Below are positions 38,017 through 45,408 of a stretch of 64,000 nt of DNA, piece after piece. The translations under genes were made by a program, and so were the position numbers. The DNA lies in NCBI GenBank assembly GCA_017555905.1, contig JAFZFP010000017.1, positions 1 through 64,000 on the forward strand, written 5' to 3'. The DNA is from Alistipes sp. GTDB lineage: Bacteria; Bacteroidota; Bacteroidia; Bacteroidales; Rikenellaceae. The notes under the pieces are model-generated. The model saw nothing but the letters and a program-made list of their open reading frames with translations, searched no databases and was not told the DNA's origin. Within the stretch, counting starts at the first letter, position 1. Each line of letters opens with the position of its first letter.

Positions 38017-38484
38017 CTACTTATCCAATAATCGACTCTCTTTGGTGAGGTCTATTAATTTTATGCCGTGCTGTTCTAAGCGTTTTGTCACTACGCTCTT
38101 CGACGAGAGGCTGTAGCGCTCCTCCTCCTTAAGTACCGAGCGCTCGTGGAGTACCGAGGCATACTGCTCTCGTTGGCGGTACTCGCGGTTGGCGTTGAGC
38201 GACATAAATGTCAAGAAGATGCTCAAGAAGCACATTGTCGCTATGGTTACAAAGTAACGGAACGAGAGGGTGCTATCGGTAAGCATTCGTCCCGAGGTGA
38301 ACATCATCCACGCCGTATTGGTGTCGGTTTTGTGTGTCTCGTTCTCATCGGCAAAGGGGATTTCATCTTCGTCCTCCTCAGTTGGGGCAGGCTCTTGGGT
38401 ATCCTCCTCGTCGATGATTATGACTTCGCGCTTGATGCGCTCATCGTCGTATGGGGTGTAGTTGTCGTCGTATTGCGATGTCAT
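38017..38484 (-). CDS. FtsL-like division protein
   Basis: A small bitopic membrane protein in the ftsL position between rsmH and ftsI. The 155-residue chain has a long acidic cytoplasmic N-terminus (many Asp/Glu, about residues 1-70), one membrane segment at about 80-100 (FVTIATMCFLSIFLTFMSL) and a short periplasmic helical part with a heptad pattern ending in the HGIKLIDLT segment. FtsL proteins are poorly conserved, so the call rests on size, topology and position. In other bacteria FtsL joins FtsB and FtsQ to activate FtsWI. It starts 15 bases after rsmH. Confidence 0.8.
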   Translation of the reverse strand: MTSQYDDNYTPYDDERIKREVIIIDEEDTQEPAPTEEDEDEIPFADENETHKTDTNTAWMMFTSGRMLTDSTLSFRYFVTIATMCFLSIFLTFMSLNANREYRQREQYASVLHERSVLKEEERYSLSSKSVVTKRLEQHGIKLIDLTKESRLLDK

Positions 38485-38499
38485 AGTCGTAAGGGTTGT

Positions 38500-39411
38500 T
38501 TATTCCATCCTCTCGGCTACTCGCAACTTGGCACTGCGAGAGCGAGGGTTGAGGTTAATCTCCTCGTCCGAAGGTATTATGGCCTTGCGGGTGATTAGTT
38601 TGAATGGCGTTGTGGTACGGCCAAAGAAGTCCTTCTCGATGACTCCCTCGCTATTGCCACTACGCATAAAGTTCTTCACTATGCGATCCTCGAGCGAGTG
38701 GTACGACATCACCACCAAGCGACCCTCGGGGTTGAGTAGTTTGAGGCTCTGCTCCATCGCCATCTTGAGGGCCTCGATCTCGCCATTGAGTTCTATGCGG
38801 AGTGCCTGAAAGAGTTTTGTGAGGAACTTCGACTCATCTTTGGGGGGCGTGCAAAGTTTTACTGCCTCCACGAGGTCTGCCGTGGTGGTTATGGCACGCT
38901 CATTGCGAAAGCGCTCGATGCAGTTCGCTATCTTCCACGTTGTGTCCAACTCGCCATACTCGGCAAAGATCTTGGATAGTGCCTCGTTCGAGTAGGTGTT
39001 TACGATGTCGGCAGCGGTACGGCCTGCACGGGTGTTCATTCTCATATCCAAGAGTGCTTCTCCACGGAACGAGAAGCCTCGGTGCTTGGCGTCGAAGTGG
39101 TGCGACGAAACGCCCAGGTCGGCAAGGATGCCATCAACACGCTCCACACCACGCAAGCGGAGCGCTCCACGCACGAAGCGGAAGTTCGAGGCGACGAAGG
39201 TGTGTCGCTCATCCTTGGGTGCGTTGGCCTCGGCATCGGGGTCTTGGTCGAGGGAGTAGAGATGTCCCTTAGGGCCGAGATGCTTTAGTATTTCGCGAGT
39301 GTGTCCTCCGCCACCCATAGTGAGGTCTACATAGACGCCATCGGGCTTGATATTGAGGGCTGTGATACACTCCTCAAGCATTACGGGGATATGGTATGTT
39401 TCGATGCTCAT
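38500..39411 (-). CDS. rsmH: 16S rRNA (cytosine1402-N4)-methyltransferase
   Basis: SAM-dependent methyltransferase that modifies C1402 in the decoding centre of 16S rRNA. Seen: the early HIPVMLEE motif, the SAM-binding loop DLTMGGGGHT near residues 30-39, ILADLGVSSHHFD near residue 94, RGFSFR, and the C-terminal SYHSLEDRIVK. The 303-residue length is standard. It is the first gene of the division cluster. The usual upstream partner mraZ is absent: the next gene is a divergent acyltransferase. Confidence 0.97.
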   Translation of the reverse strand: MSIETYHIPVMLEECITALNIKPDGVYVDLTMGGGGHTREILKHLGPKGHLYSLDQDPDAEANAPKDERHTFVASNFRFVRGALRLRGVERVDGILADLGVSSHHFDAKHRGFSFRGEALLDMRMNTRAGRTAADIVNTYSNEALSKIFAEYGELDTTWKIANCIERFRNERAITTTADLVEAVKLCTPPKDESKFLTKLFQALRIELNGEIEALKMAMEQSLKLLNPEGRLVVMSYHSLEDRIVKNFMRSGNSEGVIEKDFFGRTTTPFKLITRKAIIPSDEEINLNPRSRSAKLRVAERME

Positions 39412-39446
39412 TCTGTCGGTTTTTACATAGTAAAAAAATAACGCGA

Positions 39447-39454
39447 CAAAGTTA
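39447..39454 (-). promoter_or_regulatory. -7 box of the rsmH-ftsI-murE-leuS cluster
   Basis: On the minus strand TAACTTTG, 36 bases before the rsmH start. At the -33 distance only GTTCAC is present, so this may be a moderate promoter. It is the only promoter candidate found for the nine-gene run. Confidence 0.6.
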
Positions 39455-39570
39455 CTAATTTTTTCGCTAAAGTGAACCCTTTATTTTTGAAAAAATAAAA
39501 GATTCTTCTTTTGCTGTGTCGAACTCCTTGAATAGGAGCAAGGTGTGGCGATGAAAAACGTAGTGTGATT

Positions 39571-40437
39571 ATGGGATCAGGTCTTTATGAAGAGTTGCAA
39601 CGTGCGACGCTGTTGTGCTGTTCAACTCGTTGGGATGCAGAGGTTTACTGTTTTGACGGGGCGACGTCACCACGCCTTATGGATGAGGTTCGCCGACTGC
39701 GTGACTTGTCGTTTCTGCGTGTGGGTGTGGTGTTAAATGATAGTTGCGGGATAGATGCCTCGGATGTCGATGGTGGGTGCCGCCAAGTGATTGTCTGGGA
39801 TTGCCAGCGTAGGGCCATTGCTGGAGGTTATCGCTACTCGTTAGGTAGGGATGTAGAGCCTTCACGACTGACGATATCTCGCTATTTTAGGCTCTCGCAG
39901 AGGTTTGTCGAGGAGTGTTTGCCTTGTGGTATGGAACTCGGGCGAACCTTTATTTCGCCAGAGTATCAGAGAGGGACTAATGCTTTGACACTATATACGT
40001 TAGATACTTTGTGGGAGGGGCTCTCTGCGGTGGTTAAGGCTAATGCCGTAAACTGTCTCTTTGGGCGTGTTACACTCTATCCAAACCTCGGTGTTAGGGC
40101 TCGCAACCTGCTTATGGGTTTTATGCGTTTTGCCTATCCTTCGGATGAATCGCTGATGCAGGCACACACCCCTGAACGAGTGGAGATGGCACGCGAAGAT
40201 TTCGATGAGATTTTTGTGGGAACGACACCCAAGGACAACTACAGAATTTTGCTTTCGAGGATGCGAGAGTTGGATGCGTTGCCTCCGCCAATCATCTCTT
40301 CCTATATGCGTCTTTCGCCCTCGATGCAGGTCTTTGATAGTTATGTGAATTGGGATTTAGGAGGGGTCGTGGAGACTGCAATTATGGTGAAAGTTGAGGA
40401 TTTTTACGATGATATAAAAAGACGATATTTGGCTTAA
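39571..40437 (+). CDS. OlsB/GlsB-like N-acyltransferase (GNAT fold)
   Basis: Resembles the GNAT-type N-acyltransferases that put a 3-hydroxy fatty acid on an amino acid: OlsB in ornithine lipid synthesis and GlsB in Bacteroides glycine lipid synthesis. Seen: an acyl-CoA/ACP-binding style core with the family pattern (IAGGYRYSLG near residue 77, then MELGRTFISPEYQRG near residue 123, where E-x-G-R-x-(F/Y)-(V/I)-x-P-x-(Y/W)-(R/Q) is typical). Length is 288 residues from the ATG at 39571; a GTG two codons upstream is an alternative. A PlsC-like O-acyltransferase, which normally partners these enzymes, is not adjacent. It is divergent from rsmH and convergent with the ROK gene. The amino acid substrate cannot be read from the sequence. 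Confidence 0.75.
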   Translation: MGSGLYEELQRATLLCCSTRWDAEVYCFDGATSPRLMDEVRRLRDLSFLRVGVVLNDSCGIDASDVDGGCRQVIVWDCQRRAIAGGYRYSLGRDVEPSRLTISRYFRLSQRFVEECLPCGMELGRTFISPEYQRGTNALTLYTLDTLWEGLSAVVKANAVNCLFGRVTLYPNLGVRARNLLMGFMRFAYPSDESLMQAHTPERVEMAREDFDEIFVGTTPKDNYRILLSRMRELDALPPPIISSYMRLSPSMQVFDSYVNWDLGGVVETAIMVKVEDFYDDIKRRYLA

Positions 40438-40449
40438 TAGTGTAATAGA

Positions 40450-40487
40450 AATAGAGGACTATCCTTTTGGGAGAGTCCTCTATTTTA
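40450..40487. terminator. Bidirectional terminator between the acyltransferase and ROK genes
   Basis: ATAGAGGACT at 40451-40460 pairs with AGTCCTCTAT at 40474-40483, followed by TTTT. The gene ends on both sides converge here. Confidence 0.88.
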
Positions 40488-40505
40488 TAGTTGAATACTA
40501 GTTGT

Positions 40506-41534
40506 TTAGTAGTTCTCGATAACTGCCTCAAGGTGCTGTTTCCAGATAAGTGCTGCACCGCCCAAAATAGCGACATTCTTATCCTGAATACCACTCATCA
40601 ACAACTTAACCTTGCCCTTGAAGATAGAGAGTTGATTCTCCTCCATATACTTGTGTGTTGGGCGAAGGATGTAGTCGCCAGCATTAGCCAAGCCACCGAA
40701 GAGAATGATAGCCTCAGGAGATGTAATTGCGGTGAGGTCTGCCAAAGCCAAACCGAGAACTTTACCTGTGCGCTCGAAGGCCTCCAAAGCGATAGGGTCG
40801 TTCTTTGCCACAGCATCAGAAAGCATCTTTGCCTCGAACTTGTCGTAAGGGATAGAGCGGAGTTCGCTATCGCAGGTCATTGTAGCCATAAGGTCGAAGG
40901 CTGTACGCTTGATGCCAGTAGCCGAAACGTATGCCTCAAGACAACCCTTGCGACCGCAACCACACGCACGACCAGTCTCGCGTGAGGCTACAGCGATGTG
41001 GCCATACTCGCCAGCGAAACCGTCGTGGCCATATACCATCTCGCCATTGCAAACGATGCCTGAGCCAAGGCCTGTGCCGAGGGTAATCATAGCGAAGTCC
41101 TTCATACCGCGTGCATTACCGAATACCATCTCGCCAATAGCCGCAGCGTTAGCATCGTTGGTAATCATAATCTTGACACCGCCAAAATATTTGCCAAGAT
41201 CCTCAACAAAGTTGAATGTGCGGATAGAGTTAGGGCGTGGGTCGTTAGGGTCTTCGAATTTCCAGAGGTTTGCAGGGGTCTCGATACGACCAGTATGGAT
41301 GTTTGCGTTTGGTGCGCCGATACCGATACCGATAAGGTCGCACTCAGGCTGTGAAAGCACGAGCTCCTTAATCGCGGTTGCCAATGCCTCGATATATGGT
41401 TTATAATCGTCGAAATGTCTGTACTTGTCGGTCGAGATTTTGCTCTCGGCAACGACATTGCCATCTTCATCTACGAGGCCGAATGCTGTGTTTGTGCCGC
41501 CGATATCGATACCTAATGCGAGTTTTTTCATCAT
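40506..41534 (-). CDS. ROK-family sugar kinase
   Basis: A cytoplasmic ASKHA-fold kinase, most likely acting on glucose or another hexose. Seen: the phosphate-binding loop GIDIGGTNTAFG at 8-19, the catalytic Asp127 in NDANAAAIGE, GTGLGSGIV at 153-161, the GEYGH motif at 175-179 and the ROK zinc-binding CGCGRKGC at 191-198. There is no N-terminal DNA-binding domain, so it is an enzyme and not a NagC/XylR-type repressor. The 342-residue length is typical. Two adjacent Met codons could start it (41534 or 41531). It is a single gene with its own promoter, divergent from the polyprenyl synthase gene. Sugar specificity is not determined. Confidence 0.93.
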   Translation of the reverse strand: MMKKLALGIDIGGTNTAFGLVDEDGNVVAESKISTDKYRHFDDYKPYIEALATAIKELVLSQPECDLIGIGIGAPNANIHTGRIETPANLWKFEDPNDPRPNSIRTFNFVEDLGKYFGGVKIMITNDANAAAIGEMVFGNARGMKDFAMITLGTGLGSGIVCNGEMVYGHDGFAGEYGHIAVASRETGRACGCGRKGCLEAYVSATGIKRTAFDLMATMTCDSELRSIPYDKFEAKMLSDAVAKNDPIALEAFERTGKVLGLALADLTAITSPEAIILFGGLANAGDYILRPTHKYMEENQLSIFKGKVKLLMSGIQDKNVAILGGAALIWKQHLEAVIENY

Positions 41535-41564
41535 AGCTATAAAGATTTTATGAAATTAATTGGT

Positions 41565-41597
41565 CAAAGTTATCAAAATTATTTTAAACTCTGCAAA
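41565..41597 (-). promoter_or_regulatory. Promoter of the ROK kinase gene
   Basis: Minus-strand TAACTTTG at 41565-41572 with TTTG at 41594-41597, 21 bases of spacer. A second -7-like box, TAATTTTG, overlaps just upstream at 41574-41581. The leader is about 25 bases. Confidence 0.7.
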
Positions 41598-41605
41598 AAA
41601 AAACT

Positions 41606-41613
41606 TAATTTTG
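41606..41613 (+). promoter_or_regulatory. -7 box before the polyprenyl synthase gene
   Basis: TAATTTTG, 28 bases before the ATG at 41642. The -33 position lacks TTTG. It faces the ROK promoter and the two overlap. Confidence 0.55.
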
Positions 41614-41641
41614 AGCCATAATTTTAGATATATAATAAGTT

Positions 41642-42616
41642 ATGGCACATAGCAACCACGAAATATTGCAACTCTTCGAGAGTGCTTTGGCGCAGATGAA
41701 TACGCCTGAGGAGCCTGAACTCCTCTATTCGCCAATCATCTATTCGATGTCGGGAGGAGGTAAGCGTCTCCGACCTGTACTCCTGCTTATCACGTTGGAG
41801 GCCTTTGGCGGTAGTATCGACGAGGCTATGCCTGCGGCTATGGCGGTGGAGATATTCCATAACTTCACCCTGCTTCACGACGACATTATGGATAATGCCG
41901 ATGTGCGTCGAGGAAAACCTTCGGTTTTTGCTAAGTGGGGTGGCAATGTAGCACTTCTTTCGGGTGATGCTATGCTCATTACAGCATATAAACACCTTGC
42001 CCGCATCCCTGCTTCGGTACTGCCTCGTGTCATGAACATCTTTAGCGATATGGCTTTGGAGGTGTGCGAGGGTCAGCAGTACGATATGGACTTCGAGTCT
42101 ATGGAGAAGGTCTCTACGGTGGACTATATGCAGATGATTGAGCGCAAAACATCTGCCCTGCTCTCAGGCTCTGCGATGATTGGTGCTACGATGGCTGGGG
42201 CCAGCGATGATGATGTCAAGAAGATATACCGCTTTGCTACGGAGTTGGGTTTGGCGTTCCAACTTCAGGATGACGTGTTGGATAGTTATGGTGATGAGAA
42301 CCTCGGCAAGAAGATTGGTGGCGACATCTTGGAGGGTAAGCAGACCTTCTTGATGGTGCAGGCTATGAGTCGTGCCGATGTGGCACAGCGCGAGGTGTTG
42401 CGCACTACGCATCTTGCGGAAAATCTTACCAACGAGGAGAAGATTGCAAAGGTCAAGTCCCTTTACGATGCTCTGGATGTGAAGCATATTGCCGAGCAAC
42501 AGATTGAGTTGCGTTTCGAGCGAGCGTTGAATATCCTTGATACGCTCTCTATCGACTCGGAGCGTGTAGCCCCTCTTGTGGAGTTTGCTCGCAACCTTAC
42601 GGGACGTAAAAAGTAA
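41642..42616 (+). CDS. Polyprenyl diphosphate synthase
   Basis: Head-to-tail prenyltransferase that condenses isopentenyl diphosphate with allylic diphosphates. Seen: the SGGGKRLRP segment at 37-45, the first Asp-rich motif DDIMD at 80-84 and the second, DDVLD, at 210-214, plus GxKIGGDI(L) after it. Product length depends on the residue five places before the first motif: here it is Phe75, an aromatic typical of short-chain enzymes (C15-C20), where long-chain quinone-tail enzymes have Ala. That points to a farnesyl or geranylgeranyl product, although some Bacteroidota enzymes of this class make longer chains. It is the first gene of a likely three-gene unit with the U32 and aminopeptidase genes (gaps of 11 and 38 bases). 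Confidence 0.92.
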   Translation: MAHSNHEILQLFESALAQMNTPEEPELLYSPIIYSMSGGGKRLRPVLLLITLEAFGGSIDEAMPAAMAVEIFHNFTLLHDDIMDNADVRRGKPSVFAKWGGNVALLSGDAMLITAYKHLARIPASVLPRVMNIFSDMALEVCEGQQYDMDFESMEKVSTVDYMQMIERKTSALLSGSAMIGATMAGASDDDVKKIYRFATELGLAFQLQDDVLDSYGDENLGKKIGGDILEGKQTFLMVQAMSRADVAQREVLRTTHLAENLTNEEKIAKVKSLYDALDVKHIAEQQIELRFERALNILDTLSIDSERVAPLVEFARNLTGRKK

Positions 42617-42627
42617 ACAAAGAAGTT

Positions 42628-43869
42628 ATGATACGAAGAAAAGATATAGAAATTATGGCACCCGTAGGCTCTTATGAGTCTTTGAATGCGGCTATCGCTG
42701 CTGGTGCCGATTCGGTATATTTTGGTGTTGAGCAGCTCAATATGCGAGCGGCCTCGTCGGTGAACTTCACCCTCGATGATCTCGCAGAGATTGTGCGAGT
42801 TGCTCACGCTGCGGGTGTGAAGACCTATCTGACGGTAAATATTGTCATCTACGACGATGAGATGGAGGTTATGCGTCGCATCATCGACAGGGCTAAGGCC
42901 GAGGGTATTGATGCTATCATCGCTACCGACTTGGCCGCAATTCTCTATGCTCGTGAGGTCGGTATCGAGGTACATATCTCTACGCAGAGCAATATCTCGA
43001 ATATCACAGCCGTTAAGTTCTTTGCTCAGTGGGCCGATGTTGTGGTATTGGCCCGAGAGTTGTCGTTAGAGCAGATTGCCAATATCTCGAAGCAGATTGA
43101 GGAGCAGAAGATATGTGGCCCTGCGGGCGAGTTGGTCAAGATTGAGATGTTTGCACACGGTGCTATGTGTATGTCAATGTCGGGAAAGTGTTACCTCTCG
43201 GAGCACGAGTCTCACAACTCGGCTAATAGGGGTGCTTGCCGACAGATTTGTCGCCGAAAGTACACTATCACCGATAAGGATTCTGGCCACCAACTCGATA
43301 TTGACGGACAGTATGTCCTCTCGCCAAAGGATTTGTGTACTATCGACTTCCTCGACACCTTCATCAACGCAGGCGTTAGAGTCCTCAAAATCGAGGGTCG
43401 TGCGCGTGGCGGAGAGTATGTGAAGCGTGTGGTGGAGAGTTATAACGAGGCCCTTATGTTGTTGGAGCGAGGCGAGTTCTGTGCCGAGAGTGTTGCTCCT
43501 CTCAAGGAGAAGCTGCGTACGGTCTTCAACCGCGACTTCTGGGGTGGCTACTATGCCGCAAAGACTATGGTTGAGCATAGCCAGCACTATGGCTCTTCGG
43601 CAACGCTCAAGAAGGTCTATATGGGTAAGGTTACCAACTACTTCAAGCGCATTGGTGTTGCCGAGGTCTTGGTCGAGGCGTGCGAGGTAACGGAGGGTGA
43701 TGCACTACTCTTTATGGGCGAGAAGACCGGTGTTGTCGAGCAGAATGCTGATGGCATTATGGTCAAGGAGGCTCCCGTTACCATGGCTAAGCAAGGCGAC
43801 TATATGTCGCTTAAGACCGTGAGTGAGGTGCGCCGAGGAGATAAGGTCTACAAGGAGGTGCCAAGATAA
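42628..43869 (+). CDS. U32-family protein, TrhP/YegQ-like
   Basis: Peptidase family U32 member. Despite the name, the better-studied bacterial members (TrhP/YegQ and RlhA) make hydroxylated pyrimidines in tRNA or rRNA, using prephenate. Seen: the N-terminal MAPVGSYESLNAAIAAGADSV barrel start, a TIM-barrel-like repeat of strands, and the U32 signature near residues 174-210 (EMFAHGAMCMSMSGKC, then NRGACRQICRR) with Cys181, Cys188, Cys204 and Cys208 suited to an iron-sulfur cluster. The 413-residue length is close to that of TrhP (about 450) and shorter than RlhA. tRNA U34 hydroxylation is therefore the likeliest role, by family inference only. Confidence 0.9.
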   Translation: MIRRKDIEIMAPVGSYESLNAAIAAGADSVYFGVEQLNMRAASSVNFTLDDLAEIVRVAHAAGVKTYLTVNIVIYDDEMEVMRRIIDRAKAEGIDAIIATDLAAILYAREVGIEVHISTQSNISNITAVKFFAQWADVVVLARELSLEQIANISKQIEEQKICGPAGELVKIEMFAHGAMCMSMSGKCYLSEHESHNSANRGACRQICRRKYTITDKDSGHQLDIDGQYVLSPKDLCTIDFLDTFINAGVRVLKIEGRARGGEYVKRVVESYNEALMLLERGEFCAESVAPLKEKLRTVFNRDFWGGYYAAKTMVEHSQHYGSSATLKKVYMGKVTNYFKRIGVAEVLVEACEVTEGDALLFMGEKTGVVEQNADGIMVKEAPVTMAKQGDYMSLKTVSEVRRGDKVYKEVPR

Positions 43870-43907
43870 TAAAACGATGAATAACAATAACTTAAAACTA
43901 TATAACT

Positions 43908-45305
43908 ATGTTCAGTAAAGAGACTTATATTGGTCGTCGTGCCGAGTTGGCACGTCGCGTAGGTAAGGGTTTGATTCTCCTTCCAGGTAACCCTGAGGTG
44001 CCAAACAACTACCCTAATAACACATACTACTTCCGTCAGGACTCTACATTCCGCTACTACTTCGGTTTGGATGTTCCATCGCTCATCGGTCTTATTGATG
44101 CTGAGTCGGGCGAGGCTATGCTCTTTGGTGATGACTTCACCGTAGAGGATATCATCTGGACAGGCCCTATGCCAACCATCGCAGAACAGGGTGCAGAGGT
44201 AGGTGTCGAGAAGGCCTTTCCTATGACTGAAATTCGTAACGTGTTGCGTAAGGCTATCGAGCAGAATCGTCCTGTTCACTACTTGCCTCCATACCGAGCA
44301 GAACTTAAGATCTCTATGGCCGAGATGTTGGGTATCCGTCTCGATATGTTGCACGAGCGCAAGTCGTTGGATCTTATGTTTGCCGTAGCGGAGATGCGTG
44401 AGAAGAAGTCTGCCGAGGAGATCGAGGCTTTGGAGCGTGCATTCAAGATTGGCTACCAGATGCACATTACGGCTATGGGTATGTGTCGTCCAGGTGTTGT
44501 TGAGCGTGAGATCGCTGGTCGCTTGGAGGGTATTGCTAAGTCGTATGGTCAGGGTGTATCGTTCCCAACTATCGTTACTCAGCACGGCGAGATTTTGCAC
44601 AACCACAACCACGATGGCGTATTGGAGTCTGGTCGCTTGTTGTTGGTTGATGGTGGTGGTGAGTCTGTTGAGGGTTACTGCTCAGACCACACACGTACAT
44701 ACCCTGTAAATGGTAAGTTTACAGATGTTCAGCGCGATATCTACAACATCGTTCTTCGCGCTCACAGCGAAGTTAAGGATATGATTAAGCCAGGCACGAT
44801 GTATCCAGATATCCACCGTGCTGCTTACCTCTCTTTGGCTGACGGTTTGAAGGGTGTAGGTCTCATCAAGTCTACCGCTGAGGATGCTGTTGCTGCAGGT
44901 GCTATGTATCTCTTTATGCCTCACGGCCTTGGTCATGGTATGGGTCTCGATGTTCACGACTTGGAGAATATCGGTGAGCGCTCGTTCGACTTCTCTACTG
45001 TTGCGGAGCGCGCCGCAAAGTCTGCAATCTGCATCCATCGCTCTACTTGGCGTGTTGAACCAGGTACTGTGATGTCTGATGAGCCAGGTATCTACTTCAT
45101 CCCTGCACTTATCGACAAGTGCCGTGCCGAGGGTAAGTTCGAGGGTATTGTGAATTACGATGCTTTGGATGGCTTCCGCAACTTCGGTGGTATCCGCATC
45201 GAGGACGATGTGCTTGTGACTGAGACAGGTAGCCGTTTCATCGGCGATAAGCTTTTGCCACTCAGCGTCGAGGAACTCGAGGCTGTAGTAGGTACATTGA
45301 AATAA
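43908..45305 (+). CDS. pepP: Xaa-Pro aminopeptidase (aminopeptidase P, M24B)
   Basis: Dimetal aminopeptidase that removes the N-terminal residue of peptides with proline in second place. It has an N-terminal AMP_N domain at about 3-145 (with the TYYFRQDSTFRYYFGLD segment) and a pita-bread catalytic domain. The metal ligands are all present: Asp248 and Asp260, His343 in GLGHGMGLDVHD, Glu392 in SDEPGIYF, and the last Glu in GGIRIEDD. The 465-residue length is typical. No signal peptide was seen, so it is cytoplasmic. It ends the transcript, with a hairpin after it. Confidence 0.95.
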   Translation: MFSKETYIGRRAELARRVGKGLILLPGNPEVPNNYPNNTYYFRQDSTFRYYFGLDVPSLIGLIDAESGEAMLFGDDFTVEDIIWTGPMPTIAEQGAEVGVEKAFPMTEIRNVLRKAIEQNRPVHYLPPYRAELKISMAEMLGIRLDMLHERKSLDLMFAVAEMREKKSAEEIEALERAFKIGYQMHITAMGMCRPGVVEREIAGRLEGIAKSYGQGVSFPTIVTQHGEILHNHNHDGVLESGRLLLVDGGGESVEGYCSDHTRTYPVNGKFTDVQRDIYNIVLRAHSEVKDMIKPGTMYPDIHRAAYLSLADGLKGVGLIKSTAEDAVAAGAMYLFMPHGLGHGMGLDVHDLENIGERSFDFSTVAERAAKSAICIHRSTWRVEPGTVMSDEPGIYFIPALIDKCRAEGKFEGIVNYDALDGFRNFGGIRIEDDVLVTETGSRFIGDKLLPLSVEELEAVVGTLK

Positions 45306-45313
45306 TTCATAAG

Positions 45314-45362
45314 AGCCACTACGCTCCGAAGTCAAAGGCTTTGGGGGTAGTGGCTTTAGTTT
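45314..45362 (+). terminator. Likely terminator after the aminopeptidase P gene
   Basis: AGCCACTAC at 45314-45322 pairs with GTAGTGGCT at 45347-45355 around a 24-base loop; the following T-tract is broken (TTAGTTTAG), so strength is uncertain. Confidence 0.6.
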
Positions 45363-45408
45363 AGTTAGGTGTTAGTGGTAGAGACCACATTATTAAAGGA
45401 ATGAGAAT

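Noticed and set aside
39565-39570. GTG start two codons before the acyltransferase ATG
   Set aside because: Possible, but the ATG at 39571 is more usual and nothing in the sequence favours GTG.
43848-45335. Two minus-strand ORFs (254 and 217 codons) opposite aminopeptidase P
   Set aside because: Shadows of a gene with all metal ligands present; no plausible protein features.
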